Source: Neisseria perflava
GTDB taxonomy: Bacteria > Pseudomonadota > Gammaproteobacteria > Burkholderiales > Neisseriaceae
DNA length: 64,000 bases
Assembly (NCBI RefSeq): GCF_002863305.2
Contig: NZ_CP136962.1
Location: 496,001-560,000, forward strand
Direction: 5' to 3'
Shown piece after piece: positions 29,415 to 36,849 of this stretch; within the stretch, counting starts at the first letter, position 1, and each line of letters begins with the position of its first letter. Made by a program: the position numbers and the translations under genes. A model generated the notes under the pieces. That model did no database searches and was not told where the DNA came from. It saw nothing but the letters and a program-made list of their open reading frames with translations.

Positions 29415-30173
29415 TTAAATTATTTTTTCCAATACAAACACGCCGTAATCATCGCCCAACGGCAGCTCGAAATCCGTATGCAGGATTTGGCGTTTTACTT
29501 GTACAGTTTCGTCAGTTTTCGGATTAAAACCTTCTTTTAAGGCCGTCTGAAAATACACACCGAAGCCGCGTTTCTGCCATGCGGGCAATTCGTTGAAATT
29601 GATATTGTGTTCAAACAGCAAATCATGTTTCTGCGCGCGCGTGAGACCGCTGACCGCTTCTGTGGCGCGGGACACGCTTTCTCCTTTCTTGCGCAACATC
29701 CAATAGCAGTGGGCGTTGAGCGCGTTGCGGTATGAGTCTTCGTGCCGCCAACGGAAATAATCGACCACCAGTTTTTCGTTCGGCAAAACGCAAACTCTGG
29801 CATCAAAAGCGGCGGTCTGCCCGTGCGCCACGGAAAAGGCGGCGCTGGCTTCACCAGCCAATACAGAAATGATTTTGCGCGTTTTGCGTTTGAACGTATC
29901 GTCGTCTCGGCGCAGCAACAGTGAAATTTCATCGCTTTCCGAATAGCCGTACACCACATTGAAGCCGCATTTCATCAAATGACGGACGGTATGCGCCATC
30001 AGGTCGCGGAAACGAATGTCGAACGGGGCTTCAAACTGCCAAATTTCCTTGGTTAGTCGTGTAAAACCGCGCCCGTCTAAGCGAACAACAATAAAATTTT
30101 CCTGTGGTACGCAAAAATCATAAGCGGTTTCGTATTGTCGCAAGCGTTTGTCCAAATCATCGAATCGCATCAT
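29415..30173 (-). CDS. Thg1-like 3'-5' RNA polymerase
   Basis: The 252-residue protein belongs to the tRNA-His guanylyltransferase superfamily, enzymes that add nucleotides to RNA 5' ends in the 3'-5' direction. The metal-binding carboxylates are D33 (RLDGRGF) and D81-E82 (GYSESDEISLLL); FEHNINFNELP corresponds to the HINN region. Bacterial members usually repair 5'-truncated tRNAs rather than adding G-1. It sits directly upstream of rtcR, probably co-transcribed, and divergent from the sigma-54 promoter, which ties it to RNA repair. Confidence 0.9.
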   Translation of the reverse strand: MMRFDDLDKRLRQYETAYDFCVPQENFIVVRLDGRGFTRLTKEIWQFEAPFDIRFRDLMAHTVRHLMKCGFNVVYGYSESDEISLLLRRDDDTFKRKTRKIISVLAGEASAAFSVAHGQTAAFDARVCVLPNEKLVVDYFRWRHEDSYRNALNAHCYWMLRKKGESVSRATEAVSGLTRAQKHDLLFEHNINFNELPAWQKRGFGVYFQTALKEGFNPKTDETVQVKRQILHTDFELPLGDDYGVFVLEKII

Positions 30174-30316
30174 ATATCCTTGTATATTTTATTTTCTATA
30201 TAACTATCTATAAATATATTTTTAGTATTCTACGCTTTTTGTCGATAAAAGCTACTTTAAAATATATTTTATTTATATTCAATCAATTAAAAATTATTTT
30301 TATAAAAATTTTATTC

Positions 30317-30333
30317 TTGGCACGCTGTTGGCT
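30317..30333 (+). promoter_or_regulatory. Sigma-54 (-24/-12) promoter
   Basis: CTTGGCACGCTGTTGGCTA contains GG at 30319-30320 and GC at 30331-30332, exactly ten bases apart, matching YTGGCACG-N4-TTGCW with one deviation (TGGC for TTGC). Transcription should start near 30344, a few bases before the first Y-RNA-like module. RtcR, encoded divergently, is the obvious activator. Confidence 0.82.
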
Positions 30334-30352
30334 ATGTTGTGAATGTAACGAT

Positions 30353-30414
30353 ACAGCAGATGCTTCGGGAAATACAGTTACCGGAGAAAAATTTTCCGTA
30401 AATTTAGTTGCTGT
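30353..30414 (+). ncRNA. Y-RNA-like module 1 (simple)
   Basis: Outer stem ACAGCA/TGCTGT (30353-30358/30409-30414) encloses the shared 5' motif GCAGATGC. Inner stem CGGGAAA/TTTTCCG (30366-30372/30392-30398) is followed by the conserved TACA, and ATTTAGTTGC is on the 3' side. It begins just after the predicted sigma-54 start site. No tRNA-like part. Confidence 0.6.
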
Positions 30415-30423
30415 GTGGTTACA

Positions 30424-30514
30424 GGGCGAATGCCGACAAGACTACATTTGGATTAACAGGTTCGAATCCTGTCTCGTCTGATAGACGTTGAACGTCTTGT
30501 TTATTTAGTCGCCC
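30424..30514 (+). ncRNA. Y-RNA-like module 2 (T-arm only)
   Basis: Outer stem GGGCGA/TCGCCC, 5' motif GGCGAATGC, inner stem ACAAGAC/GTCTTGT (30436-30442/30494-30500), then TACA. The top carries a perfect T-arm, ACAGG-TTCGAAT-CCTGT (30456-30472), followed by a small CGTCT/AGACG hairpin in the acceptor position. No D-arm is present. The 3' motif is TTTAGTCGCC. Confidence 0.75.
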
Positions 30515-30523
30515 ACCCTTTTC

Positions 30524-30672
30524 AATATGGCAGGCAAATGCCTAGGGAAACTACAACATGGATACCCTTATGTCGCAGGTTCGAGTCCTGTCTCTGTTAT
30601 CCAAAATAGCAGAGTAGCTCAGTTGGTAGAGCCAAGGCATGTTTCCCTTAAAAACTTGTTGCGTGCCATATT
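30524..30672 (+). ncRNA. Y-RNA-like module 3 with complete permuted tRNA mimic (YrlA-like)
   Basis: Outer stem AATATGGCA/TGCCATATT (30524-30532/30664-30672), 5' motif GGCAAATGC, inner stem AGGGAAAC/GTTTCCCT (30544-30551/30641-30648). The apex reads T-arm GCAGG-TTCGAGT-CCTGT (30575-30591), 3' acceptor CTCTGTTAT (30592-30600), loop CCAAA, 5' acceptor ATAGCAGAG (30606-30614), D-arm GCTC-AGTTGGTA-GAGC (30617-30632). The halves of a tRNA are therefore in reversed order, with the inner stem where the anticodon stem would be, as described for bacterial YrlA RNAs. Confidence 0.88.
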
Positions 30673-30680
30673 ACTTTTAC

Positions 30681-30762
30681 GGCAGTAGGCGGATGCTTGA
30701 AGAGAGTACATTAACTTATCACGTTAAAACCGTTTCTCTTCACTTTTAGCCGCTACGCTGCC
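30681..30762 (+). ncRNA. Y-RNA-like module 4 (simple)
   Basis: Outer stem GGCAG/CTGCC (30681-30685/30758-30762), 5' motif GGCGGATGC, inner stem GAAGAGA/TCTCTTC (30699-30705/30735-30741), loop with TTAAC/GTTAA hairpin, 3' motif TTTAGCCGC. It is closely related to module 7. Confidence 0.78.
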
Positions 30763-30821
30763 ACCCATGCAAGGCCGTCTGAAATATTCAGGCGGGCTGA
30801 TATAAAAACCGTTTTCGATAT

Positions 30822-30958
30822 ATTTGGCAAATACCGGAGGAATTACAGCCTGCTAAGCTCGAGGTCGCGGGTTCGAGTCCCGTCTCTGTCGCCAACTATG
30901 GCAGAGTAGCTCAGAGGATAGAGCGCGTAAAAATTTCTCCACTCTTTGTTGCCCAATG
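30822..30958 (+). ncRNA. Y-RNA-like module 5 with complete permuted tRNA mimic (YrlA-like)
   Basis: 5' motif GGCAAATAC, inner stem GGAGGAATT/AATTTCTCC (30836-30844/30932-30940) with one G-U pair, then TACA. The apex has T-arm GCGGG-TTCGAGT-CCCGT (30867-30883), 3' acceptor CTCTGTC (30884-30890), loop, 5' acceptor GGCAGAG (30900-30906), D-arm GCTC-AGAGGATA-GAGC (30909-30924). The outer stem (TTGG/CCAA) is weaker than in module 3. Confidence 0.85.
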
Positions 30959-30971
30959 TGCCACCCCTTAT

Positions 30972-31042
30972 GGGCGAATGCTATTAGGATTACATTCCTT
31001 TCTTGCTACAAACCCGAATGATCCTAATTAAACTAGTCGCCC
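30972..31042 (+). ncRNA. Y-RNA-like module 6 (simple)
   Basis: Outer stem GGGCGA/TCGCCC (30972-30977/31037-31042), 5' motif GGCGAATGC, inner stem ATTAGGAT/ATCCTAAT (30983-30990/31021-31028) followed by TACA, 3' motif CTAGTCGCC. The apex is an unstructured 30-nt loop. Confidence 0.78.
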
Positions 31043-31045
31043 TAC

Positions 31046-31126
31046 GGCAGTAGGCGGATGCCCGGAAGAGAATACATTAGCTTTCAGTTAAAAACGCTTC
31101 TCTTCATCTTTAGCCGCCACACTGCC
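31046..31126 (+). ncRNA. Y-RNA-like module 7 (simple)
   Basis: Outer stem GGCAG/CTGCC (31046-31050/31122-31126), 5' motif GGCGGATGC, inner stem GAAGAGAA/TTCTCTTC (31065-31072/31098-31105) then TACA, 3' motif TTTAGCCGCC. It is a near-paralogue of module 4, suggesting duplication of a block. It lies 72 bp before the Ro protein gene. Confidence 0.78.
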
Positions 31127-31134
31127 ACCCATTC

Positions 31135-31176
31135 AAGGCCGTCTGAAAACAAAGCTAAAACAAGTTCAGACGGCCT
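31135..31176 (+). terminator. Inverted-DUS hairpin between the Y RNAs and rsr
   Basis: A DUS inverted pair with an 18-nt loop lies between the last RNA module and the Ro gene, without a following T-run. It may separate RNA production from mRNA by partial termination or provide a processing site. Confidence 0.45.
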
Positions 31177-31198
31177 CAAACCAACAATATGAAAGAAA

Positions 31199-32773
31199 AT
31201 GAAAATGGCTAATACTACCTTGTTTCAATCGATTAAAAACCGTTTTACTAAAACCGATACCTATAATGAAGCCGGCGGCATCGCCTACACGCTGACGCCC
31301 AAACAACAGCTGGCACAGCTTGCAGCTACCGGTTGTCTGAACAATACCTTTTATGCCGATGCACAAAGCCAGCTTGACCAAGTGTTGAAATTAGCAGAAA
31401 ACCTGGATGCCGAGTTTATCGCCAAAACCGCCGTATATGCCCGTCAAAAAGGTTTTATGAAAGATATGCCTGCGCTGTTGCTTGCCGTGTTGGCTCAAAA
31501 AGACGTGAACATGCTCGCCCGTGTATTCGACCAAGTAGTGGACAACGGTAAAATGTTGCGTAATTTCGCACAAATTATCCGCAGTGGCGCAGTCGGCAGA
31601 AAATCTTTCGGCAACCGTCCGAAAAAACTGATGCAGACTTGGCTTTTGACCGCCACCGAAAAACAACTGTTGAACGCCGCCGTCGGTAATTCGCCGTCGC
31701 TGGCAGACGTGGTCAAAATGGTGCACCCCAAACCGCGTGAAGCATGGCGCGCCGCATGGTTTGCATGGCTGATCGGCAAACCTTACGACCGCGAAGCATT
31801 GCCGCCCATTACCCGCGCTTTTGAAGATTACAAACAAAGCCGAGAAGGCGAATTGCCCAACGTTCCTTTCCAAATGCTTACTGCTTTAGACTTGAACAGC
31901 GGCGACTGGGCGCAAATTGCCTGTAACGGTTCATGGCAGCAGGTTCGTCAAAACCTGAACACTTTCCTGCGCCACGAAGTATTTGCGAAAAGCAAAAACA
32001 TCAAAATGGTGGCAGAAAAACTGCGTGACGAAACCGCCATTGCCCGCGCCCGCGTCCTGCCTTACCAATTGCTGACCGCGTATCAGGCAACATCTGACCA
32101 AATGCCGTCTGAAATCCGCGAAGCCCTGCAAGATGCGATGGAAACCGCCGTACAAAACGTACCGGCAATCCAAGGCAAAGTCGTGGTTTGTCCGGACGTC
32201 TCCGGCTCCATGCACAGCCCGGCTACCGGCTATCGCGGCAGCGCGACCACCAAAACCCGCTGCATCGATATTGCCGCGCTCGTGTCCGCCGCCATGTTGC
32301 GTACCAATCCGCAAGCCCGCGTGATACCGTTTGAACAAATCACGGTAAACGTGAAGCTCAACCCGCGCGACAGCATCATGACCAACGCCGAAAAACTCGC
32401 TAATGTCGGCGGCGGCGGAACGGCATGCAGCGCACCGCTCGCCATGTTGAACCGTGAAAAAGCCGACGTGGATTTGGTCGTCATCGTATCAGACAACGAA
32501 AGTTGGGCAGATGACAGCCAAGGATGGGGTACCACAACCAGCCTGATGAAAGAGTGGGATATTCTGAAACGCCGTTGCCCAGAAGCCAAACTCGTTTGTC
32601 TGGATATCCAGCCCTACACCAAGGCTCAAGCACGAAACCGTCACGATATCTTGAACATCGGCGGCTTCTCCGACCAAGTATTCTCCCTGATCGGTTCCTT
32701 TGCCGAACGAGGCATGGGTACAGATTTCTGGGTAGAAGAGATTGAGAAAACGCCGTTGGCAGCTGTGAACTGA
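31199..32773 (+). CDS. rsr: Ro60/Rsr, TROVE-domain RNA-binding protein
   Basis: The 524-residue orthologue of the Ro autoantigen is a ring of HEAT-like repeats (residues ~1-320) closed by a von Willebrand A domain. The MIDAS motif DVSGSM starts at D333 and further metal-site residues lie in GGTACS and VSDNESW. Bacterial Rsr binds Y RNAs and works with exoribonucleases in RNA quality control and stress. The Y-RNA-like array immediately upstream and the sigma-54 promoter make this an RtcR-controlled rsr-yrl unit. The start is uncertain by two codons (31199 or 31205); neither has a strong ribosome-binding site. Confidence 0.93.
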   Translation: MKMANTTLFQSIKNRFTKTDTYNEAGGIAYTLTPKQQLAQLAATGCLNNTFYADAQSQLDQVLKLAENLDAEFIAKTAVYARQKGFMKDMPALLLAVLAQKDVNMLARVFDQVVDNGKMLRNFAQIIRSGAVGRKSFGNRPKKLMQTWLLTATEKQLLNAAVGNSPSLADVVKMVHPKPREAWRAAWFAWLIGKPYDREALPPITRAFEDYKQSREGELPNVPFQMLTALDLNSGDWAQIACNGSWQQVRQNLNTFLRHEVFAKSKNIKMVAEKLRDETAIARARVLPYQLLTAYQATSDQMPSEIREALQDAMETAVQNVPAIQGKVVVCPDVSGSMHSPATGYRGSATTKTRCIDIAALVSAAMLRTNPQARVIPFEQITVNVKLNPRDSIMTNAEKLANVGGGGTACSAPLAMLNREKADVDLVVIVSDNESWADDSQGWGTTTSLMKEWDILKRRCPEAKLVCLDIQPYTKAQARNRHDILNIGGFSDQVFSLIGSFAERGMGTDFWVEEIEKTPLAAVN

Positions 32774-32778
32774 AGCTA

Positions 32779-32821
32779 AGGCCGTCTGAAAAAAAGGGTA
32801 GAAATATTTTTCAGACGGCCT
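32779..32821 (+). terminator. Inverted-DUS terminator after rsr
   Basis: AGGCCGTCTGAAAAA pairs with TTTTTCAGACGGCCT around a short loop, 5 bp past the rsr stop. Transcription of the ligase gene would need read-through or its own promoter. Confidence 0.65.
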
Positions 32822-32862
32822 ATTTATTCAGGGTAAGCTGAGAAAAAGAATAAGGAAACAAA

Positions 32863-34341
32863 ATGCAAAAATTTATCTTAATCCGCGGTCATCAAGGTTC
32901 GGGAAAATCGACGTTTGCCGAACAAAAAGCCGCGGAATTTAAAGCGCAGTATCAGGATGCGGAAGTTGTCCGTATTGAAAACGATTTGTTCATTACCGAT
33001 GAATACGGTGAATATCGTTGGTCGGGCGAGGCGGTGGATAAGGCGCAAAAACGCGGTAATGCTTTGATGACTGAAACTTTGAGACTTGGACGCCAAAATC
33101 CGAATCGAAATATTTTGATCATTAATTCCAATACCAACCAAAAAGCTTCGCGTTGCCGTCATTTATTGGATCAGGCGGAGAAAAGCGGTTTTGAAACAGA
33201 AGTTTATCGACTGCACAATTTCTATCCCAACCTGCACGGTGTAAAAGAGCATGACGTGTTGGCGGCGTATATCAAGTTGAACCAAAACCGTGTGGCAAAC
33301 GAAATCCATATCGAGGCCGTGCAGCCGGCAAATGCGGAACAGTTAGAAAAAATCGAACAGATGCAGGCTATCGAGCATAAGCCGCTGGTGTTTGATGAGG
33401 CGCAGCAAACCTTTGTGACCGATCACTATCTGCAACACAGCAGCCGTAACTTTACTGCCAAAGCATCCAAGCGTTATCCTGAATTGCGCGTGTTGAAATA
33501 CGCACGCAGCGTGTTCTATAACAACCGCTTTGATGATGCTTTGCTGGAAATGCGCGGTTTGATTATCGACGCGCATAATCGAATCATCGTGCGCCCGTTT
33601 AAAAAAGTGTTCAATTATTCGGAGCGTATTGCCAAAGGCAGCCGCTATCCGATCCGAATCAGTGACGAGAGATTGGTGGATGCGGTGGTAAAAGTAAACG
33701 GCTTCCTCGGCTGCTGCACTTTCGTCTCGCTTTCAGACGACCACCCGTCCAAAGGCGCGGCGTTTGACGGCAAAGTGCTGTATTCGACCACCGGTTCGCT
33801 TGATAGCGCGTTTGCCGACATGACCGCCGCACATTGCGCTCAATACGAAACCCTGTTCCGCACGTATCCGAACCATACTTTTTTGTTTGAAATCACAGAT
33901 GCGAAAGATGTACACATCATCCGCGAAGAATTGGGCGAAACCTTAATCGGCTGCATTGACGTGGCGACCGGCCGTCAATTTTCTGAATCGGAATTGGACG
34001 AAATCGGCAAACAATACGGCATCCGCCGCCCCGAAACGCTGAAAAACATCACGTTCGGCGAGCTGAAAGGCCGTCTGAAAAACGTGGAACACGAAGGCTT
34101 TATGGTATTTGATGCGCAAACCGGCGAAATGCTGTTCAAACTGAAATCGCCGTATTACTTGATTTCCAAGTTTCTGGGGCGAAGCAACGAAGGCAACATC
34201 GGCCGCAAGCTCGACAAACGCCACGTCGATGAAGAGTTTTACCCCTTAATCGACCACATCTACGAGCATCGCGAAGCGTTCAACGCCATGCCTGAACTGG
34301 ATAAGATTGCGTTTATTCAGGCGTTTTTGAGACAGTTGTAA
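32863..34341 (+). CDS. Polynucleotide kinase-RNA ligase fusion (T4 Rnl1-like)
   Basis: The 492-residue protein has an N-terminal P-loop kinase domain (GHQGSGKST, residues ~9-17) that would phosphorylate RNA 5'-OH ends, and a C-terminal ATP-dependent ligase domain. The probable adenylated lysine is K277 in KVNG (motif I); FLFEITD (motif III), EGFMVFD (motif IV) and FKLKSPYY (motif V) follow. It would heal and seal cleaved RNA, for example tRNA cut by a ribotoxin. It lies downstream of rsr in the position where other rtc-type loci carry rtcBA. No 3'-phosphatase domain is seen, so 2',3'-cyclic phosphate removal must come from elsewhere. Confidence 0.87.
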   Translation: MQKFILIRGHQGSGKSTFAEQKAAEFKAQYQDAEVVRIENDLFITDEYGEYRWSGEAVDKAQKRGNALMTETLRLGRQNPNRNILIINSNTNQKASRCRHLLDQAEKSGFETEVYRLHNFYPNLHGVKEHDVLAAYIKLNQNRVANEIHIEAVQPANAEQLEKIEQMQAIEHKPLVFDEAQQTFVTDHYLQHSSRNFTAKASKRYPELRVLKYARSVFYNNRFDDALLEMRGLIIDAHNRIIVRPFKKVFNYSERIAKGSRYPIRISDERLVDAVVKVNGFLGCCTFVSLSDDHPSKGAAFDGKVLYSTTGSLDSAFADMTAAHCAQYETLFRTYPNHTFLFEITDAKDVHIIREELGETLIGCIDVATGRQFSESELDEIGKQYGIRRPETLKNITFGELKGRLKNVEHEGFMVFDAQTGEMLFKLKSPYYLISKFLGRSNEGNIGRKLDKRHVDEEFYPLIDHIYEHREAFNAMPELDKIAFIQAFLRQL

Positions 34342-34376
34342 GGCTGTCTGAAAATATATGGGAGAGCAATGCGCAT

Positions 34377-34820
34377 TTATTTTCCGCGCTCGTATGCTTT
34401 GATTTCGCCGACTTTAGGCGCATAGCCGCTGCTTGTGTCGTGGTGCAAATCCAACCAGATATTGACCAATGCCCAAGCGGCCGGAGCGGCAATGACGTTT
34501 TGCCCCATACATAAAACCTGTGCATCATAGTTTTCCACCGAGCCGCGGAGCGTGAGTAAATCGTGCGCCGTCGCCGCCCGTATGCCGCGCACCTTATTGG
34601 CGGCGATTGCCGTACCCACGCCGGTGCCGCAAATCAATAGCGCACGGTCGGCGCGTCCTGCCGCGACTTCTTCGGCTGTGGCAAACGAGAGTTGCGGATA
34701 GCTTCCTTCGAGTGAGGATAAATCGACCAAGCTGCTGATGCGCGGGTCGTTTTGCAGATGCGCTTTGAGCGCGTCTTTCAATATTGCGCCGTTGGCCGGC
34801 GCAGCAATAACCAAACGCAT
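34377..34820 (-). CDS. rpiB: Ribose-5-phosphate isomerase B family protein
   Basis: This 147-residue RpiB/LacAB-family isomerase has the phosphate-binding loop ICGTGVGTAIAANKVRGIRAA and the catalytic region LRGSVENYDAQVLCMG. It would interconvert ribose 5-phosphate and ribulose 5-phosphate, or a related sugar phosphate. The ATG at 34820 is selected because AGGAG lies 6 bp upstream; a longer in-frame version to 34883 has no ribosome-binding site. It is convergent with the ligase gene and divergent from the phosphoesterase. Substrate specificity is unproven. Confidence 0.82.
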   Translation of the reverse strand: MRLVIAAPANGAILKDALKAHLQNDPRISSLVDLSSLEGSYPQLSFATAEEVAAGRADRALLICGTGVGTAIAANKVRGIRAATAHDLLTLRGSVENYDAQVLCMGQNVIAAPAAWALVNIWLDLHHDTSSGYAPKVGEIKAYERGK

Positions 34821-34906
34821 AAAAACTCCTTGAAGCACACAATAAACATTACTCAGCATACGCCCGCGCGTGATACGATTCAAGCCTACAACGCAGAAAG
34901 CACGGT

Positions 34907-35560
34907 ATGAGCAAAACCTACTTCACATCAGACCTACATTTTTCACATAAAAACATCGCCAAATTCTGCCCGCAATTTCGACCGTTCGATAACGTGGAGC
35001 AGATGGATGAATTTTTAATCCGGACATGGAATGAAACCGTTACGCCTGAAGATACGGTGTACAACTTGGGAGATTTTTCCTTTGCCCAAGACCATAAGCA
35101 GATAGAGCGCGTTTTGTCGCGTTTGAACGGGCAACATCACTTGATTTACGGCAATCATGATCATGTGATTCGGCAGCATGCTGATTTTTTCCGCAGCCAA
35201 ACCAAGCATGACGGCCATCCGCTGCTGTCGTCCATACGGCCGTATTTGAAACTCAAATTGCCGGAAATTAAGAATACGCTGGTTCTCTTTCACTATCCGA
35301 TTCAGGAGTGGGACGGCTGTTATCAGGGCTGGTATCACTTATACGGCCATTTGCATGACAGGGTGGCGGAAATCAAAGGGCGTGCTTTAAATGTCGGATT
35401 CGATTTGCACGGCCGTTTTTTGACGGCGCAAGATGTCGATAAGTTTTTGTGTGGTTTGCCTAAAATTTCGTATTTTGGCGAAGCAGGGGTGAAGGCCAAC
35501 TCGCCGGAAGAAGCGGCAGAGCTGGTGTTTCGGAAACTGGCGCAGTTAAATCAGGTATAA
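34907..35560 (+). CDS. Calcineurin-like metallophosphoesterase
   Basis: The 217-residue enzyme has the full set of dimetal motifs: DLHFSHKNI, NLGDF, GNHDH, FHYP and YGHLH. Proteins of this size include phosphodiesterases acting on cyclic phosphates and RNA ends, but the substrate cannot be deduced. It lies 565 bp beyond the kinase-ligase gene on the same strand, across the reversed rpiB. A role in removing 2',3'-cyclic phosphates for the ligase is an attractive but speculative idea. An inverted DUS pair (35562-35602) ends the gene. Confidence 0.82.
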   Translation: MSKTYFTSDLHFSHKNIAKFCPQFRPFDNVEQMDEFLIRTWNETVTPEDTVYNLGDFSFAQDHKQIERVLSRLNGQHHLIYGNHDHVIRQHADFFRSQTKHDGHPLLSSIRPYLKLKLPEIKNTLVLFHYPIQEWDGCYQGWYHLYGHLHDRVAEIKGRALNVGFDLHGRFLTAQDVDKFLCGLPKISYFGEAGVKANSPEEAAELVFRKLAQLNQV

Positions 35561-35629
35561 TTTCAGACGGCCTTTGCGGATTTCCGACAAAGGCCGTCTG
35601 AATATCAATTCCCCATTTTTGAGTGATAC

Positions 35630-35701
35630 ATGGAAAACCTTTTGGCTTACTTACTACAAAAAATCAGCCTCCCTAACCAAACCGGCAAGGATAAGTCATG
35701 A
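35630..35701 (+). CDS. Tiny ORF overlapping the nudB start
   Basis: A 23-codon frame (MENLLAYLLQKISLP...) ends in TGA overlapping the nudB ATG (TCATGA). It lacks a clear ribosome-binding site. It could be a leader peptide coupled to nudB or chance. Confidence 0.25.
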   Translation: MENLLAYLLQKISLPNQTGKDKS

Positions 35702-36162
35702 GCGGCAAGCCTTTGAAGTATCCCGTTTCCGCTTTGGTCGTTTTGCATGATAAAGACGGCAATATCCTGCTGATTGAACGCACGGCGCCGCAAGGTTTTT
35801 GGCAGTCGGTTACCGGCAGCATGGAAGAGGGCGAGCGTATCGAAGAAACCGCATGGCGCGAAGTGTGGGAAGAAACCGGTATCCGCCTTGCAGACGGACA
35901 ACTGGATAACTGGCACGACAGCACCGTTTATGAAATCTATCATCACTGGCGCCATCGCTATCCCAAAGGCGTTTTTGAAAACCGCGAACACATCTTCTCC
36001 GCCCAAATTCCGCGCGATACGCCCATCGTCCTGCAACCGGACGAACACGTTGCCTATGGCTGGTTTGGTGCAGAAGAAGCGGCGGAAAAAGTGTTTTCGC
36101 CTTCCAATAAACGCGCAATTTTAGAATTGGTCAAAAGGCTGAATGCCAAAAAGGCCGTCTGA
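35698..36162 (+). CDS. nudB: Dihydroneopterin triphosphate diphosphatase (Nudix)
   Basis: The 154-residue Nudix hydrolase has the Nudix box running from GSMEEGE to REVWEETGI (residues ~40-62). The early FWQSVTG and late NREHIFSAQIP, with EHVAYGWF, match NudB, which removes pyrophosphate from dihydroneopterin triphosphate in folate synthesis. A GGCAAGGATAAGTC stretch precedes ATG. It is followed by a DUS inverted pair and then ppa. Confidence 0.85.
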   Translation: MSGKPLKYPVSALVVLHDKDGNILLIERTAPQGFWQSVTGSMEEGERIEETAWREVWEETGIRLADGQLDNWHDSTVYEIYHHWRHRYPKGVFENREHIFSAQIPRDTPIVLQPDEHVAYGWFGAEEAAEKVFSPSNKRAILELVKRLNAKKAV

Positions 36163-36246
36163 ATACGACAGTTTCACATTTTCAGACGGCCTTGGGTTTG
36201 CTATACTTTCGCCGTTTGACTCTCTTTAAAATCAAAGGAAACCATC

Positions 36247-36780
36247 ATGGCAGACTTCAACAAAATCCTAACCCCGGGCGACGTGGACGGCGGCATCATC
36301 AACGTTGTCAACGAAATCCCTGCAGGCAGCAACCACAAAATCGAATGGAACCGCAAACTGGCCGCTTTCCAACTCGACCGCGTTGAACCGGCAATTTTCG
36401 CCAAACCGACCAACTACGGCTTCATTCCGCAAACTTTGGACGAAGACGGCGACGAATTGGACGTGTTGCTGGTGACCGAGCAGCCTTTGGCAACCGGTAT
36501 TTTCCTGGAAGCACGCGTTATCGGCGTGATGAAATTCGTTGATGATGGCGAAGTAGACGACAAAATCGTCTGCGTTCCGGCCGATGACCGCAACAACGGC
36601 AACGCCTACAAAACTTTGGCCGATTTGCCGCAACAACTGATCAAACAAATCGAGTTCCACTTCAACCACTACAAAGACCTGAAAAAAGCAGGTACCACTA
36701 AAGTTGAATCTTGGGGTGATGTAGAAGAAGCGAAACAAGTCATCAAAGAATCCATCGAACGTTGGAACAAACAAGCCTAA
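36247..36780 (+). CDS. ppa: Inorganic pyrophosphatase
   Basis: This 177-residue family I soluble pyrophosphatase hydrolyses PPi to phosphate. The DEDGDELDVLLV signature carries metal-binding Asp residues; KPTNYGFIPQT and the C-terminal FHFNHYKDLK are conserved. AAAGGAAACCATC precedes the ATG. It is monocistronic, between DUS-pair hairpins. Confidence 0.96.
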   Translation: MADFNKILTPGDVDGGIINVVNEIPAGSNHKIEWNRKLAAFQLDRVEPAIFAKPTNYGFIPQTLDEDGDELDVLLVTEQPLATGIFLEARVIGVMKFVDDGEVDDKIVCVPADDRNNGNAYKTLADLPQQLIKQIEFHFNHYKDLKKAGTTKVESWGDVEEAKQVIKESIERWNKQA

Positions 36781-36802
36781 TCGGTTTGTCCCGTCCAATA
36801 TC

Positions 36803-36838
36803 AAGGCCGTCTGAAAGCAAAGTTCAGACGGCCTTTTT
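36803..36838 (+). terminator. Inverted-DUS terminator after ppa
   Basis: A DUS pair with a short loop and T-run lies 22 bp after the ppa stop. Confidence 0.85.
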
Positions 36839-36849
36839 ATGTTTCAAAC

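Noticed and set aside
30104..30481. 125-codon plus-strand frame across the thg1 start and sigma-54 promoter
   Set aside because: It overlaps thg1, the promoter and Y-RNA modules 1-2; its residues are dominated by AT-rich low-complexity translation.
30575..30924. Possible ordinary tRNA genes or tRNA pseudogenes
   Set aside because: No T-arm follows the D-arm in normal order and no anticodon arm exists; the halves are permuted and embedded in conserved Y-RNA-like stems.
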